From Trichobilharzia regenti (taxonomy: Eukaryota; Platyhelminthes; Trematoda; Strigeidida; Schistosomatidae), in NCBI GenBank assembly GCA_944472135.2, contig OX235268.1, positions 14,948,589-15,012,588 of the forward strand: DNA of 64,000 nt. The letters run 5' to 3'. Positions within the stretch are counted from its first letter, which is position 1, and every line of letters begins with the position of its first letter. The translations under genes were made by a program, and so were the position numbers. Shown piece by piece: positions 48,084-58,795 of the stretch. Below the pieces are notes generated by a model. The model was not told where the DNA came from, made no database searches, and saw nothing but the letters and a program-made list of their open reading frames with translations.

Positions 48084-48312
48084 GTGCGTCGGTGGCACAG
48101 CGGTTAGGATGATTGCCGACCGTGCACATGGTCCAGGGCTCGATTCCCGGTCACAGACGCACTCCTTCACCTCGCTAAGCTAGAAATAATGCTGGTAAAG
48201 AGGAAAGGTTGGGCGTGGGGCCAGCAATCCTGTCCTGTAAAAATAAACACTGCTACAGAAACTTCAAGCCACTAGCTTGAAACCCTATGTTCCACTAGGG
48301 AACGTGAAAGAA
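48084..48312 (+). mobile_element. tRNA-derived SINE with RTE-like tail
   Basis: The head (GTGCGTCGGTGGCACAGCGG to GACGCAC at 48162) matches the 42447 copy. The body then differs (CTTCACCTCGCTAAGCTAG, GGTAAAGAGG) and ends CCCTATGTTCCACTAGGGAAC, which resembles the 3' end of the RTE copies. Confidence 0.8.
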
Positions 48313-48314
48313 AA

Positions 48315-48900
48315 AATTCAATCTTTTGAGTTAAATTCCCATCTGAATACCAGTATCCTCAATAATCTCCACTTATCAGTGAAAAGTCTTAACAGACTGT
48401 AGTGTCTCTCCTCACCAACTGCTTACTTTACTTTTGTTATCGACCTTGTGTAGCCAATGAAACCAAGGAGGTTCTTGGATAAAATTGTATTTTAGAACAT
48501 GATTCTAGCCAGCGAATACGTTTTTTCGGTAAATTCCCGTCAGGCTTACCGCAGTTACATAATAAAACATCAGTCAAAGATATCTAAAACGTTGGGAATC
48601 AGTAGAATCCAAAAGAATCGAGAATTTAAGTGGAAGAATAATGATAACCGGGATAAGTATTCTAGGTTTTCGATGAAGGCGATTGGAGGGAGAGGCAATA
48701 AACAAAAGTTTTCTATACACAAAAGTTTAGCTGAAACATTTTATGGCAACCACCTCCACTCAAAGGTGTACAAGCTTAGGGAATTGAGGTAACACCACGT
48801 ACGTATAATGTTTAAAAGGTGGAAATTTTTTCAATCTCCTGTTACGCATACACAAGATGTGTCAGTATGCAACCCTTGATTGAGTTTACAACTCTTTCAC
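48315..48900. other. Intergenic, no recognised gene
   Basis: A 97-codon open frame at 48499-48792 is rich in Lys, Arg and Asn but has no motif that I recognise; in this setting chance or an unknown repeat is as likely as a gene. Confidence 0.35.
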
Positions 48901-48974
48901 TTAACCACGTTGGACAATGCTCATGTAGGCGACGGTGTTGAATTTCAAGCATAGTGTTGAGGCGAAGAACGTTC

Positions 48975-49430
48975 TAGCCATTACTTTTCGGCGTCTCAGT
49001 ACCAGAATCTCCTTTGAATGATAAAATCATATCTGTACTTTTCTTCTGCACAGTTTGCGCAGGCATTTCTCTCTCTATATGTCTTCCACATCACGGAGAC
49101 TTTCACGAATTCTTTCGGATATCCATTCTCTGTTTCTTCATCAAGTGTGTTGCTTGTGCAGATTTTTCTGGCAGGAGACATCAGGGTTTTGATGAGTTTT
49201 CACTTGTATGGAAGAAGAACAAACGACCTGAAATATGTGTGTATTGATCAATCCATAATTTTTTTCCGTAAAACACAAAGCCCCGCATTAGACAACTATC
49301 CAGCCTTTTTGTTACCAGGATATCAAGAAATGGTAGAGTGTTACCCTTCTCTGCACCGTATGCGAACTCAAATTGTGGATGAGCTATGTTTAACATTTTG
49401 ACAGTGATGTGAATATCAATGTTATTCTCA
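48975..49430 (-). mobile_element. Penelope-like element, RT C-terminal fragment (family VI)
   Basis: The minus strand gives E-F-A-Y-G-A-E-K-G-N-T-L-P-F-L-D-I-L-V-T-K-R-L-D (49290-49370) and I-D-Q-Y-T-H, the conserved PLE segment after the catalytic box. Its wording differs from the other PLE families here. Confidence 0.65.
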
Positions 49431-49464
49431 TGTCCATGTATCTACAGTAGAATGTTAGTAAATG

Positions 49465-50411
49465 AAAAATCCACATATTGAAATCAAAATAAGATTTTGA
49501 GCTAACAACTTTTTCCGGTGACTTCCTCATTGAGGCTCTACAGTCATAAATCCATGAATAATAACAGTACATATAGCCAGTAAAGGCAAATGAAAATAAT
49601 ATCAGAAGCTGTATTGGGGTGCATGTGTAAGTTGAGGTGATAGTCCATTAGTGAACATAGTCAATCAAATGTGTATAGGGTGTATAGTCAGTCAGGAAAA
49701 ATGTGATGAAGTGTGAATGAAAAATTGGGTGGTATATACCGTGGTTTTATAGTCAACAGAACACAAGTGTCATTGAGGTGAGAGAAATGCGACAACCACA
49801 AAATACATACAAATACACATTAACAAAAGGGACACTGAATATGGGGGCTGATCGACAGTGTCTAATGATAAAATAAAGAGGCTAAATTGTAAATTGTAAT
49901 AAGAGGCTACAGAATTGGTAGGCTTAGTATAAAATCATAAAGGTTGACAACAATTAAGGGTGACAATGAGGTGAAATAAACTGGGTGGAGAAATGGATAA
50001 TAAAGACATGATATCACAAAACGATAATGATGATAATAATTGTACGAAAAATTATGATCCTGGTGACCTCATAGAGTGGGCCAGGGTAGACAAAGAGAGT
50101 GAATAAGTTTTTTCTGTACACATAGGTTTGGTATCTCTCTATTAATCTCTAAAGCATCAGCTATGGCTAGGAGGCGTAATCGTGTGCCTTTCAGGAGATT
50201 GTTTGGTACTCATTACACAACTGTAAATGACTCATCTACCTTAATACTGTTTTCGCTATCCACTAGATGAGGCAGAATTGCACTATTTGATGATTTGGTT
50301 GCTCTTTTCTTAAGCCAAACAGGAATATGTTCACGAGTGCGTAAAGATAAATTCCTTTGGGCACGACCTATATAACAGCAGTTGAACTGATGTCGCAATT
50401 TTGGCTAATCT
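49465..50411 (-). mobile_element. Penelope-like element, 3' UTR and GIY-YIG (family II)
   Basis: Nearly identical to 28268-29230: the 3' UTR and the minus-strand [23 protein letters not shown] segment (50270-50345). It ends where the orientation flips at about 50411. Confidence 0.88.
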
Positions 50412-50702
50412 ATGAAACTACACATAAAACTAAGCGAAACACAGTAAGTAAGAAAAAGCTTTACTTAAATATACAATTCAAAGGTGATATAGCCAACGAT
50501 ATATTAAACCGTAGATCAACAAGTTCAATTGAAAGAACATTTAATGCCTCAAAACTGAATGTCATTTCCTCAACCAAACCGATATTCACACTGTGCATTA
50601 AAGATGATAGATTACAGTTTCTGAACATATTTTCATTTACCTTTATTGGCTATATGTACTGTTCTCTATTATTCATGGATTTGTAACTGTAGAGCCAGAA
50701 GA
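50412..50702 (+). mobile_element. Penelope-like element, inverted partner with internal deletion
   Basis: Plus-strand text L-Y-L-N-I-Q-F-K-G-D-I, SIERTFNA and T-L-C-I-K-D matches the minus copy at 29.2-29.5 kb, then jumps at about 50622 to the last 75 bp of the 3' UTR (reverse complement of 49530-49600). The GIY-YIG part and most of the UTR are missing. Confidence 0.8.
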
Positions 50703-50704
50703 AT

Positions 50705-50988
50705 GTTAGCTGGTTTCAAGCAAAATGTGACCGATATTTTATTACGTCACTGTAAAGTCTGATGAGTGATGATTTGCCGAAAATACGTATTGGCTTGCTT
50801 CAGTCGTGTTCCAAAATTATCACATAATAGGAATATTTCGGAAGATGTATTTCCCAATTTCTAGTTCTTAACCTATTTCCATGATGTTCAACTCTCTCCA
50901 TCTCCCTCTCTTTCTCTCTCTCTCCTAATTATAACCTTTGAGTAAATACATGGATACACCCAATGGAAAGGTCGATAGAAATTTGTAC

Positions 50989-51034
<46 letters not shown>

Positions 51035-51600
51035 AGAGAGATATTCGTAAACAGTTCGATCAAATCAAAGCCTGTTTCTTTTTCTAACATACACAAGTGT
51101 ATAGTTAACTCAACTGACAGATAATTACACAGTACAACGAGCAAACATCTTTTCTCCTCTTTTTTTGCTGTCTTTATGCATTCAACATTACTAAATGGAA
51201 AGAAACGTGTTTGTGAAATTCACTAAATTGAAGTAAGACAACTAACTACTCATTCAGTGTAGGAAGAGTAGACTTTCTTGTTAAAAAGCAATGAAAATAT
51301 ACACTTTAGGCAGGGTTAGATCACTTTGTTTATTTTATCATCTAATCAAAAAGACATTTTTATGTTATTTCTAGTATTTCTCACTTTATACAACATACAT
51401 TTTACACCGATTTCATTTGCTGAATGTTATCTAAATATTGGAGCATAAATTTAAACTGAATAGCGACTAGGAGGACTGAACATCTATTTCATCCTAGTCT
51501 CCTGGATCTCATCACATACAACGTAGTCTGCGATCCAAACCTTGAAGCAGATGTCCTCACTCGCTACTGGATGAAACAAGTCTAATCCCCACAAACTAAC
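50705..51600. other. Intergenic, nothing recognised
   Basis: Contains a (TC)-rich patch near 50897-50925 and the TA tract at 50990-51031. No coding motif. Confidence 0.4.
50990..51031. repeat. (TA)n simple repeat
   Basis: Alternating TA of about 42 bp. Confidence 0.9.
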
Positions 51601-51604
51601 TCTT

Positions 51605-51930
51605 GAAACTTAATAAGCTGTTTGCTATTTAGTGGTCAGTTGCGCCCCCCGGCCGGTATCGAGAGTGAGGACATGAGGTCATCCTTAAATCACAAACAGA
51701 TAGGAGTTATGGTTAGCAGTTTGGTCCTATGGGGTTTATTGGTCTACAAGATTGACATGTAATCCTAAGGCCGTGGCTTCGAAACCCGCTGGATGGGTAA
51801 TTTCTATAAGGCTCAAACTAAGATAAAACAGCTGTCTAGTCATCCTTGGTGGTCTTCAATGGTTCTGTATATGTGGTAACACCTGAAACATATCAAAACC
51901 CTAAAAACTAATTCTTGATGACATATTTAC
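51605..51930 (+). mobile_element. Hammerhead/tRNA-type SINE, family A (old copy)
   Basis: TCGAGAGTGAGGACATGAGG, TTGGTCTACAAGATTGACATG, GGCTTCGAAACCC (B box), then CTCAAACTAAGATAAAACAGCTGTCTAGTC (hammerhead remnant) and TTCAATGGTTCTGTA in family A order. Confidence 0.6.
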
Positions 51931-51949
51931 ACATAAATTTACTAGGATG

Positions 51950-52700
51950 GCCAAGAAAAACACCAGCCCTTATCAGCAGAAGAAATTTAAATTAGGTCAT
52001 CACTTCCACTTACTTAGGTAGCATGATTGAAACTATAGATAGAAAGCAAAGATGAAGATATCGAAATTAGGATAAGAATGTCAAAACCGATGTTCTTAAA
52101 TCCGAAGTTAGTACTGGAATTTACAACCCTAATGCCAAGTTACTTGGTGTTTTTGTATTCTGCAGAGGTTAAGCGCGTATCATCAAAAGCACTTCCAACA
52201 GGCTTCAGAATTTTATCAGCAGCAACCTTAATTGTGTAATCTAATAATCAATCAACCAAGATTTGCAAAACATTATATACTACTGACTAACTGTGATGTG
52301 TAGCTGTATGAAACTCATAACAACCAGTAATACTGGCCAGTCGAATTGAAGTGATCTGAACGCACCATTCGGGCATCTTGCTCGTTTCATGTCTAGGTAG
52401 TAGTATACCACTTATATTAAACCATGAACCTATTGTCTAACCAAAACATTTACAGAGGGAGATTAGGATTGACTGGATACACACACTGAACTACCCATTG
52501 AATAACATCACTCATCAGGTTCCTGATTGAAATGCAAATATGAAACGATGAGGGTGACTTGGATAAGATCGTGTTAGAAGGAAATGAGTGCTCACAAGCA
52601 AAAGTGGAACCAGTTAAAGAGGTGTGTAGACGACGTAGGGAATTGGAGATATGCTACTAAAGGTCTATTTTCTACTTGGGACCCAAAGAAATAAAACTGA
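51950..52700 (+). mobile_element. RTE-clade LINE, degraded 3' part
   Basis: Recognisable from S-T-Y-L-G-S-M-I-E-T near 52005-52030, through IYNPNAK-like text, a kinked basic region near 52455-52500, to TTTTCTACTTGGGACCCAAAG and AATAAAACTGATAATAA. Confidence 0.6.
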
Positions 52701-53310
52701 TAATAACTTACAACAAAATAACTACAAGAGATTATAATCTCACATGTAAATGTAGTTCTAAAAGCTTCCTTTTTTTTGAATGTAGAAAACGTTTTGTTGT
52801 TTTTATCGAAGGGAATATACATTCTAAGACACTCTGTGATACACCAATTCATTCAATGCATATATATATATAATAACAGTGATATCATCTCCGGAAAAGT
52901 GAATCTTCTTCTCGACGTATTCTCACGCCTTCATAGTTTCTCTTTCTATCTTATCACAACTAGAGTTAAGCTGTAAAGATAACACATAAATGAAAACAAC
53001 AACAATATGTTGATAGTATAACGCTGCTTTCCTCCACTTCTCTTTCCTATCCCTCTCTGTCTCTCTCTTTTTATCGCTCTCTATTGATAACCCATCCAAC
53101 TTCTTTTACATTACTGTTTTTCACTTTCAGAATTGTTCTGAAAGTAGGTTAAATAAGAGTAAATCATGAAATCTCTGAGCAATAGTGTAAACACGTGAGA
53201 ATAAATAACTCTGGTGTTACATAAAGTAATAAAAAAAATTATTAATCTATAATTTTTTTCAGAAAATTTCCATGATTTATCATCAGTGATGTATTAAATT
53301 ACAATTGGTA
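52700..53310. other. Intergenic, nothing recognised
   Basis: AT-rich with a short TA patch near 52860-52872 and a CT-rich patch near 53035-53080. Confidence 0.4.
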
Positions 53311-53314
53311 TGAA

Positions 53315-53795
53315 ATGATCTCAACTGGGTTCAAACCCCTGGTGGTTGCGTACTACTGAAGAGTCCTGAACTAGGACAAAACAGCTGTCCAGTACTTCCA
53401 GGTTTTCCAATGGTTCTCTAACTGATGTCAGCTCATGGTGAAATCCTCCATACAATCAAACAATGTACCAACAAAAACCAATACTTGAAAATTGACCTGA
53501 TGCTCACTAGTGACTGGCTCTATGCAAGTAGTTAACCTGGGGTTCTGGTGAGAAGTCGTGGACACTAGGGTACAGCAGGCTGAAGATGAGGCAGTAACTC
53601 ATCGAAGAAAACAATGCAAAATGGTTACGCTATGTCGTGAATTGGCGAAAGTTAGAATTGAAGGACCATTTGATTGTGTCCAAGTGCCTCAGTGGTCTAC
53701 GACCTCGCCGTCCTCGTAACCAGCAGGTCCTGAATTCGAACCCTGGTGAGTGGGTATTGGTGAAGAGTCCCAAACTAGGATGAGAGATGACGTCA
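53315..53795 (+). mobile_element. Hammerhead/tRNA-type SINE, family A, tandem units
   Basis: Two hammerhead blocks in direct order: GAGTCCTGAACTAGGACAAAACAGCTGTCCAG-type text at 53361 and GAGTCCCAAACTAGG at 53765, a period of 404 bp, with B boxes just upstream of each (GGTTCAAACCCC near 53328; TTCGAACCC near 53737). A TA tract truncates the second unit at 53796. Confidence 0.85.
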
Positions 53796-53823
53796 CTTAT
53801 ATATATATATATATATATATATT
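53796..53823. repeat. (TA)n simple repeat
   Basis: Alternating TA, about 28 bp, interrupting the second hammerhead unit. Confidence 0.88.
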
Positions 53824-53834
53824 TATACTTGCCA

Positions 53835-54225
53835 GATCTCTCTGGCTGAATAATCAATGAGTCACCTGGTGACCTGAGTGTTCTGGGCTCGACCCCCGAC
53901 GGTATTACTGCTGCATGTTGCTGAAGGTTCTCAAAAAATAAGGAAGACAGCTGTTTGGGGCTCTTTAGTTTCGTAAGTCGATGGCTTAGTGGTAGAATGT
54001 TTTGCCAGTCATCGCCCAACGTCTAGGTTTGATTAATTGGCCCATACACTCCTAAGACATGCCGAACCAGCATTGAGGCTAGATGGATGAAAGGGAAGAT
54101 TAGATGTTAGGTTAGCCATCCCATCCTATTAGGGAAAACAAGACCACTACTAACGAAACTTCAAAGCAAGTAGATTGAAATTCAACATTGTGACATCAGC
54201 GTATCCCCTTCTAGGTAAATAATTC
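53835..54225 (+). mobile_element. tRNA-derived SINE remnants (RTE-like tail)
   Basis: A first piece with GGGCTCGACCCCCG (B-box-like, 53884-53898) is followed by a second with TCGATGGCTTAGTGGTAGAATG (A box) and AGGTTTGATTAATTGG (B box). ACGAAACTTCAAAGCAAGTAG and CATTGTGACATC then resemble the tail at 48255-48300. Confidence 0.5.
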
Positions 54226-54344
54226 AGATGCTTATGGGTAGAATATTTATCGGTTGTGGCGATGTCCTTGATTTCATGGTACTGCAGATGAACAGCAGTC
54301 AGAGAATCACTAAAAAGCAGAAAGTGTTAGCCAGTTATTTTAAA

Positions 54345-55070
54345 TAAGGAAAGAAAGGCCGAATTTGCATTATAAAATTATATCATGATTCTATTTCATC
54401 ACAGGTTCTCTTCAGCTGCAAAAAGCCTGAACTTACACTGATTATAATAAATTACATTAATACAGTTCCACGCATAAATGGTAGTAGAGAATATGTATTA
54501 TAAAACTAACGTATCCGAAATGTGAGCATTACAATTACTAGTTCAAGTTGCCATCAATTTATTTGCGTTTAAAATAAAAAAAAAGAAAATCGGGCTGAAA
54601 AAGACAGAAAAGACCCAGTTGGCAGTGTTAGTTTACAAGTTCCCTTAGCAATTGAACATGGTTATAGCTCAAATAATTGAAAACTTTCTCTGTGAGCTGA
54701 AATTACACTATTTGCGGATGAATGACTGATGCAATCACAAATGCAGTTGCCAAGGGAGGGATGGAGGGACTGATCGTACTCTCTTTCTGTATGCATAAGT
54801 TCGGTTTGAAACTACATTTGATTGTTATTGGTTCAGTGAATTGTGGCAAATTTGTCATCCTTTAAATATATTTAATATTTCTTAAAGATTGGGAAATCTC
54901 AACAAAATGATCCTTCTCCACAATGGGACTGGTAATTGCCCTTTGCGAATATCTTCTCAGAAAACCGATTGAAATGCCTTATTTTTGTCCTTCCAGTGTA
55001 CCTGCTGCAGCAGTTGGATGTGACATCAATAGGGTACTTATCCTGTTTAAAATGGCTTATAGAGTAAGTA
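54345..55070 (+). repeat. Unclassified dispersed repeat, copy 1
   Basis: Shares with 63040-63775, in the same order, ATTATATCATGATTCTATTTCA, CAGGTTCT...CAGCTG, the TGTATGCATAAGTT word, AAATGATCC/AAATGACCC, GTCCTTCCA, GTTC/GTACCTGCTGC and AGGGTACTTATCC. No coding motif or known element was recognised. Confidence 0.7.
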
Positions 55071-55639
55071 GTTTGTTAGCCTTCAGCAGTGAGGACCAAC
55101 TGTTAACGCCCCTCGGTGACATAATGGATTTTTATTCAGCTCACTGCAATTACGTAATTTATGAATCGTCTTTATCTAGGTACTAGTGAAACGTAGAGCA
55201 GTCTAGAGGCTGTTTTCAGCTAATTCGTTTTATTTAGCTGTAGAGTCATATTAATACAGAGTAAAGTTTAGTAAGGTTGATACATCTAGTTAACGATACA
55301 TTTATTTTAATGAATGAGTTGTGGTCAGGATATACACAGATACGAGGAAGTAGATAGCATTGTGTAATAGTGTAATGGAAATAGAAGAGTTTGCAGATTG
55401 TCCTACACCCTGTAAACTAAATGGAAGTTTGATGAGGTAGAATGGCAAGTGTTGTTATCTTTGTAGAGCCACAGTAACTACCTTTTTTTAACTACGCGGT
55501 ATATTGTTGTCAAACACTTTAATACGTGGTAGACGTTGAACGACCAATGTATCTGGCCTTAAAAGAACAGATGAATTGGTATATGCACACAGAAGTATAA
55601 AGATATCATATCGTATCTTTCAAAGCTTTGCAAGAAATC

Positions 55640-55775
55640 GTGTTTAACTATGGTACTTCACCGACTTCAAAAAAAAGCTTCGAAAGCTTTAACTATGAAG
55701 TAATTTGGAAACTACTCCAGTACTCTGCCGTGTTCTAAATCTTCAGCAATCTCATTCAATGGTTGATTGTATAAC
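55640..55775 (+). mobile_element. RTE-clade LINE, motif A scrap
   Basis: TTCACCGACTTCAAAAAAAGCTTCGAAAGC... encodes a degenerate F-x-D-F-x-K-x-F followed by E-V-I-W-K-L-L-Q-Y, then IFSNLIQ-like text; it ends where a minus-strand RTE 3' tail begins. Confidence 0.6.
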
Positions 55776-55779
55776 AATA

Positions 55780-56790
55780 CCCATTATTATTAGTATTTCC
55801 ATTAATTCCTAGAGAAACATAGGGATCCAGCCGCCTGTCTCCATTGTGTTCGGTTTTCTGCCAACGTTTTCAACCCGCTCCATGTCTGTCCACACGCTTT
55901 CATCTACTCTTCACACGACCTCCTCCAAGTCACCCTTACACTGACGACCAATTCACCGCTTCCCTTTCGGGTTCCACTCGAGTGATGGCTTGTCTAGTGA
56001 TGTCACTTGATGGTTTGTTTTCTAAGAGTGTGGCCAATCCACCTCGATCTCTTCCTGCTTATTTGCTGCACAATCAGTTCCTGACTGGTTCGCTCCCACA
56101 GATCCCTGTTGCTAATCTTTTCTGGCTAGCTATCTGATCTTGGGTAGTATTGGGCGAAGACAGCTGTTGATGGAGGTCTGTAGTTTGTTCGAAGTGCTTT
56201 TCATGATACTGCGTTGAGACTCTGATCCGTATAGTGAGTTGCACTGACTTCACATTGGAGTTGAGATTCCGGATGTTATTTTTGATGCTGAGTGCTGTGG
56301 ACCTCCACACAGACTTGAGAGTAATGAAAGCTTGTCTTGCTTTCCCGATTCCGACTTTGATATCCTCGTCAGTTCCATCCACCTGTAGTTGAAACGATGC
56401 TTCTCAGGTAGGTAGGTAAAGGAGGTTGTTTCTTTCAGGATCCTCCCATTTATGCTGATTGTTGTCTGTTGTTGTTGTTGTTGTAGTGGCTGTTGGTGTT
56501 GGCCAGGAATCTTCATCACCTATCTCTGTTTTCTCTATGTTCGCCTGAAGTCTCCTATCTTTGATGCTTTTTCTATCACCAACTTGTTGCTTTTCACTTG
56601 CATATCCTGCAACGTTTGTAGTAAATCAGACATATAATATCGGTGAGGTTCAGATCCTCCAAGTTTTTTGTGTGGGTCCATTTTATGCCTAGTTCCTCAC
56701 TGCCCCTGACCCGTTGTCTGTCGCATTATCCAATCTACTGCAATCAGGAAAATCATTCGCGATAGTAGACAACCTTGCCTCACTCAATAT
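55780..56790 (-). mobile_element. RTE-clade LINE, 5'-truncated copy
   Basis: Minus order: G-V-R-Q-like start near 56787, W-I-M-R-Q-T, a catalytic box without the 4-base insertion (about 56640), the CAA-rich glutamine run (56462-56505), F-T-Y-L with an extra ACCT unit (near 56408-56424), D-G-T-D-E-D-I-K and [15 protein letters not shown] text, and an AATAATAATG tail at 55783. Frameshifts abound. It is close to the 8.5-kb and 5.8-kb copies. Confidence 0.82.
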
Positions 56791-56799
56791 CATATCATA

Positions 56800-57875
56800 T
56801 TAATATCACTCAATACGCAATATCAAGTGATTTACAGTAGAAAATTCAGCGAGGCGTTCTAATTGAACCCAGGAGTAAGACAAAGCTTACTACCTACAGT
56901 CACCGATGATATACCTATTTGTAGTGGGCTGGATTATGCGTCACACTGTGTGTGTGTGGAAGTAAGAAGAAAGGAATACGATGCACTGACCAATAAGAAG
57001 ACTCTAGAAGATCTAGATTTCGCGCGTGGATAATCTATGCTTAGTGTCACACAAAGTCGGAGTCTTGCAGGTAGGCAAATACCAACAAATTAGCATAAGG
57101 GGGAGTGCAGCCAAGACAGAACTCCAGCTGAACATAGAGAAGACGGTGGTGAGGAAGATAACCAACCAACTGGCCAACAGCAACAATAAGCAGCACCAAA
57201 GCACCATCAACCGGACAGATTCGAAAGAGGCTACTTCCTTCACTTGTCTACGTGGCGTCGTTTCAACTACAGGTCATCGAAAAATGTCAAAGATGTCAAA
57301 GCCAGCCAGCCAGTCGGAGTCGGAAAGGCGAGATATTCCTTCATCAATCTGAAATCGGTTTGGAAATTATCTGCTTCACTCAGGCAGCCAGTATAAAGAA
57401 CAAGATTCAGATCTTCAACACAAATTTGAAGTCAGTCAGTTAGTTCTCCTAAACGGAAACTACTTTCGGCAGCCTGTTGCAGACTTTTATCAGCACCTGC
57501 CTCTTCACTCGATGTTGAAGATCAAATGGCCCCCCCGAGAAGGAATTAACAACACAAAGCTCTGCCAACAAACCAACCAAGAACTTATCGTTCAGCCAAT
57601 ATGTGGAAGAAAATGGAAGTGGATCGGGTACACTTTGAGGAAACTGTCGAATGGCATCGGGTGCCAGGCTATCGATCTAGTGGATTCCAAATGGCCAACG
57701 ACGAGTGGTCTGTCCCAAAGTGACAACGAGGAGATCATGAGAAAAACAGACGGGCAATCATTCACACATTCACACATCTGAAGAGCACAGAAGAAAATAG
57801 AAAAACGTTTAGATGTGTTGTTGAAGCCCTATGTTCTACTGGGAACCATAGGGAAAATTTGTGAAAGTAATAAAG
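56800..57875 (+). mobile_element. RTE-clade LINE, 5'-truncated copy (subfamily with FADD insertion)
   Basis: Starts just before motif B (F-S-E-A-F-and T-Q-E-like text near 56850-56885), then W-I-M-R-H-T, a catalytic box with the 4-base insertion (57015-57035), Q-L-N-I-E-K-T, a T-S-F-T-C-L-like YLG segment, IQIFNTNLKSV, K-W-K-W-I-G-Y-T-L-R-K (57610-57645) and GAAGCCCTATGTTCTACTGGG with an AAAGTAATAAAGG end. It lies head to head with the 55.78-56.79 kb copy. Confidence 0.8.
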
Positions 57876-57879
57876 GTAC

Positions 57880-58600
57880 ATTAATCCAAGTTGTCACGCT
57901 TTATCTGGGAAGGAGATGTCACGAGAAACACCGTCAGTTTACTAAGGACTCGGCTTATTCCGGCTGATAAGTCCCTGATAGAATGCTTCTCCTGTATTCT
58001 GTCGAAAGAATTTACCACAAAACGGTTAGCTTTACTTTTTTCAGTATTTCAATTTAAGACATCCCACATTTTTTCAACTTAAAGTACATATTTATCAACC
58101 TATTCATGTGTAATAGGAATGCATAATCAACAAAATAACCTGACAAAATTCACCTTTCAGTTATTACTGAGAAAAGAGTGAAACAGTGAGTTGAAATACG
58201 ACTACTCATCATCTATGAAAAGTAGACTGACAGTTTTATTTCATGCCAAATTTCATGATGGAAACCACCTTAATTTCATTTATTCAAGCGTAACATATTT
58301 TCCCATCGTCTATTAAGAATTTTTTAAGTAAATTATTATACTACTATTTTTGGTTTTTCATCGACATATGAATAAAACAAAAAAATTGTAAATTGCAATT
58401 ATTAAATTTAATTTTAATATACATAAATTTCAAATTGCTCTCCAAGTAGAATAGGAATAAATTCTCTATTAAGCAAGTTAAATTGGCAATTTGAAAATTA
58501 CAGAGTTCGAGAAGATGGATTTTCATCATAGTTCCTTTTAGAAACCGAAGTTGCTCATTCACATCAAAATATGTGATCTTATTCGTTCAAATTTTATATT
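57880..58600. other. Intergenic, nothing recognised
   Basis: AT-rich, no recognised element or gene. Confidence 0.4.
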
Positions 58601-58604
58601 ATTC

Positions 58605-58795
58605 CTATACGTTCCCGGTGAAACATACAGCTTCAAGCTATAGGATTAAAGCTGCCTGACGTCCCTCTTTATCAGTCTTATTACTAGTTTAACGAGGTAA
58701 AGAAGTGGATCGGTTGCCGGGGAGTGAACCTCTAACCACCTAAGGCGTAGTTGACGAGCATTCTATCTCTTTGCCACGGACACATATCTGTGATG
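58605..58795 (-). mobile_element. tRNA-derived SINE with RTE-like tail (minus copy)
   Basis: Minus orientation: GTTCCCGGTGAAACATACAGC and CTTCAAGCTATAGG (tail), TTTAACGAGGTAAAGAAG (body), GGGGAGTGAACCTC (B-box-like) and CTATCTCTTTGCCACGGAC (A-box end). The order mirrors 48084-48312. Confidence 0.62.

Noticed and set aside
47811..48183. Overlapping 119- and 114-codon open frames on opposite strands
   Set aside because: Both run through a family A SINE and a tRNA-headed SINE, so they are chance frames in repeats.
48499..48792. 97-codon + open frame as a small gene
   Set aside because: Lys/Arg/Asn-rich composition fits AT-rich chance coding; no domain, no splice context and no supporting neighbour.
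53630..54019. 129-codon minus open frame
   Set aside because: It spans a hammerhead SINE, a TA tract (which gives the Tyr-Ile run) and a tRNA-like remnant.
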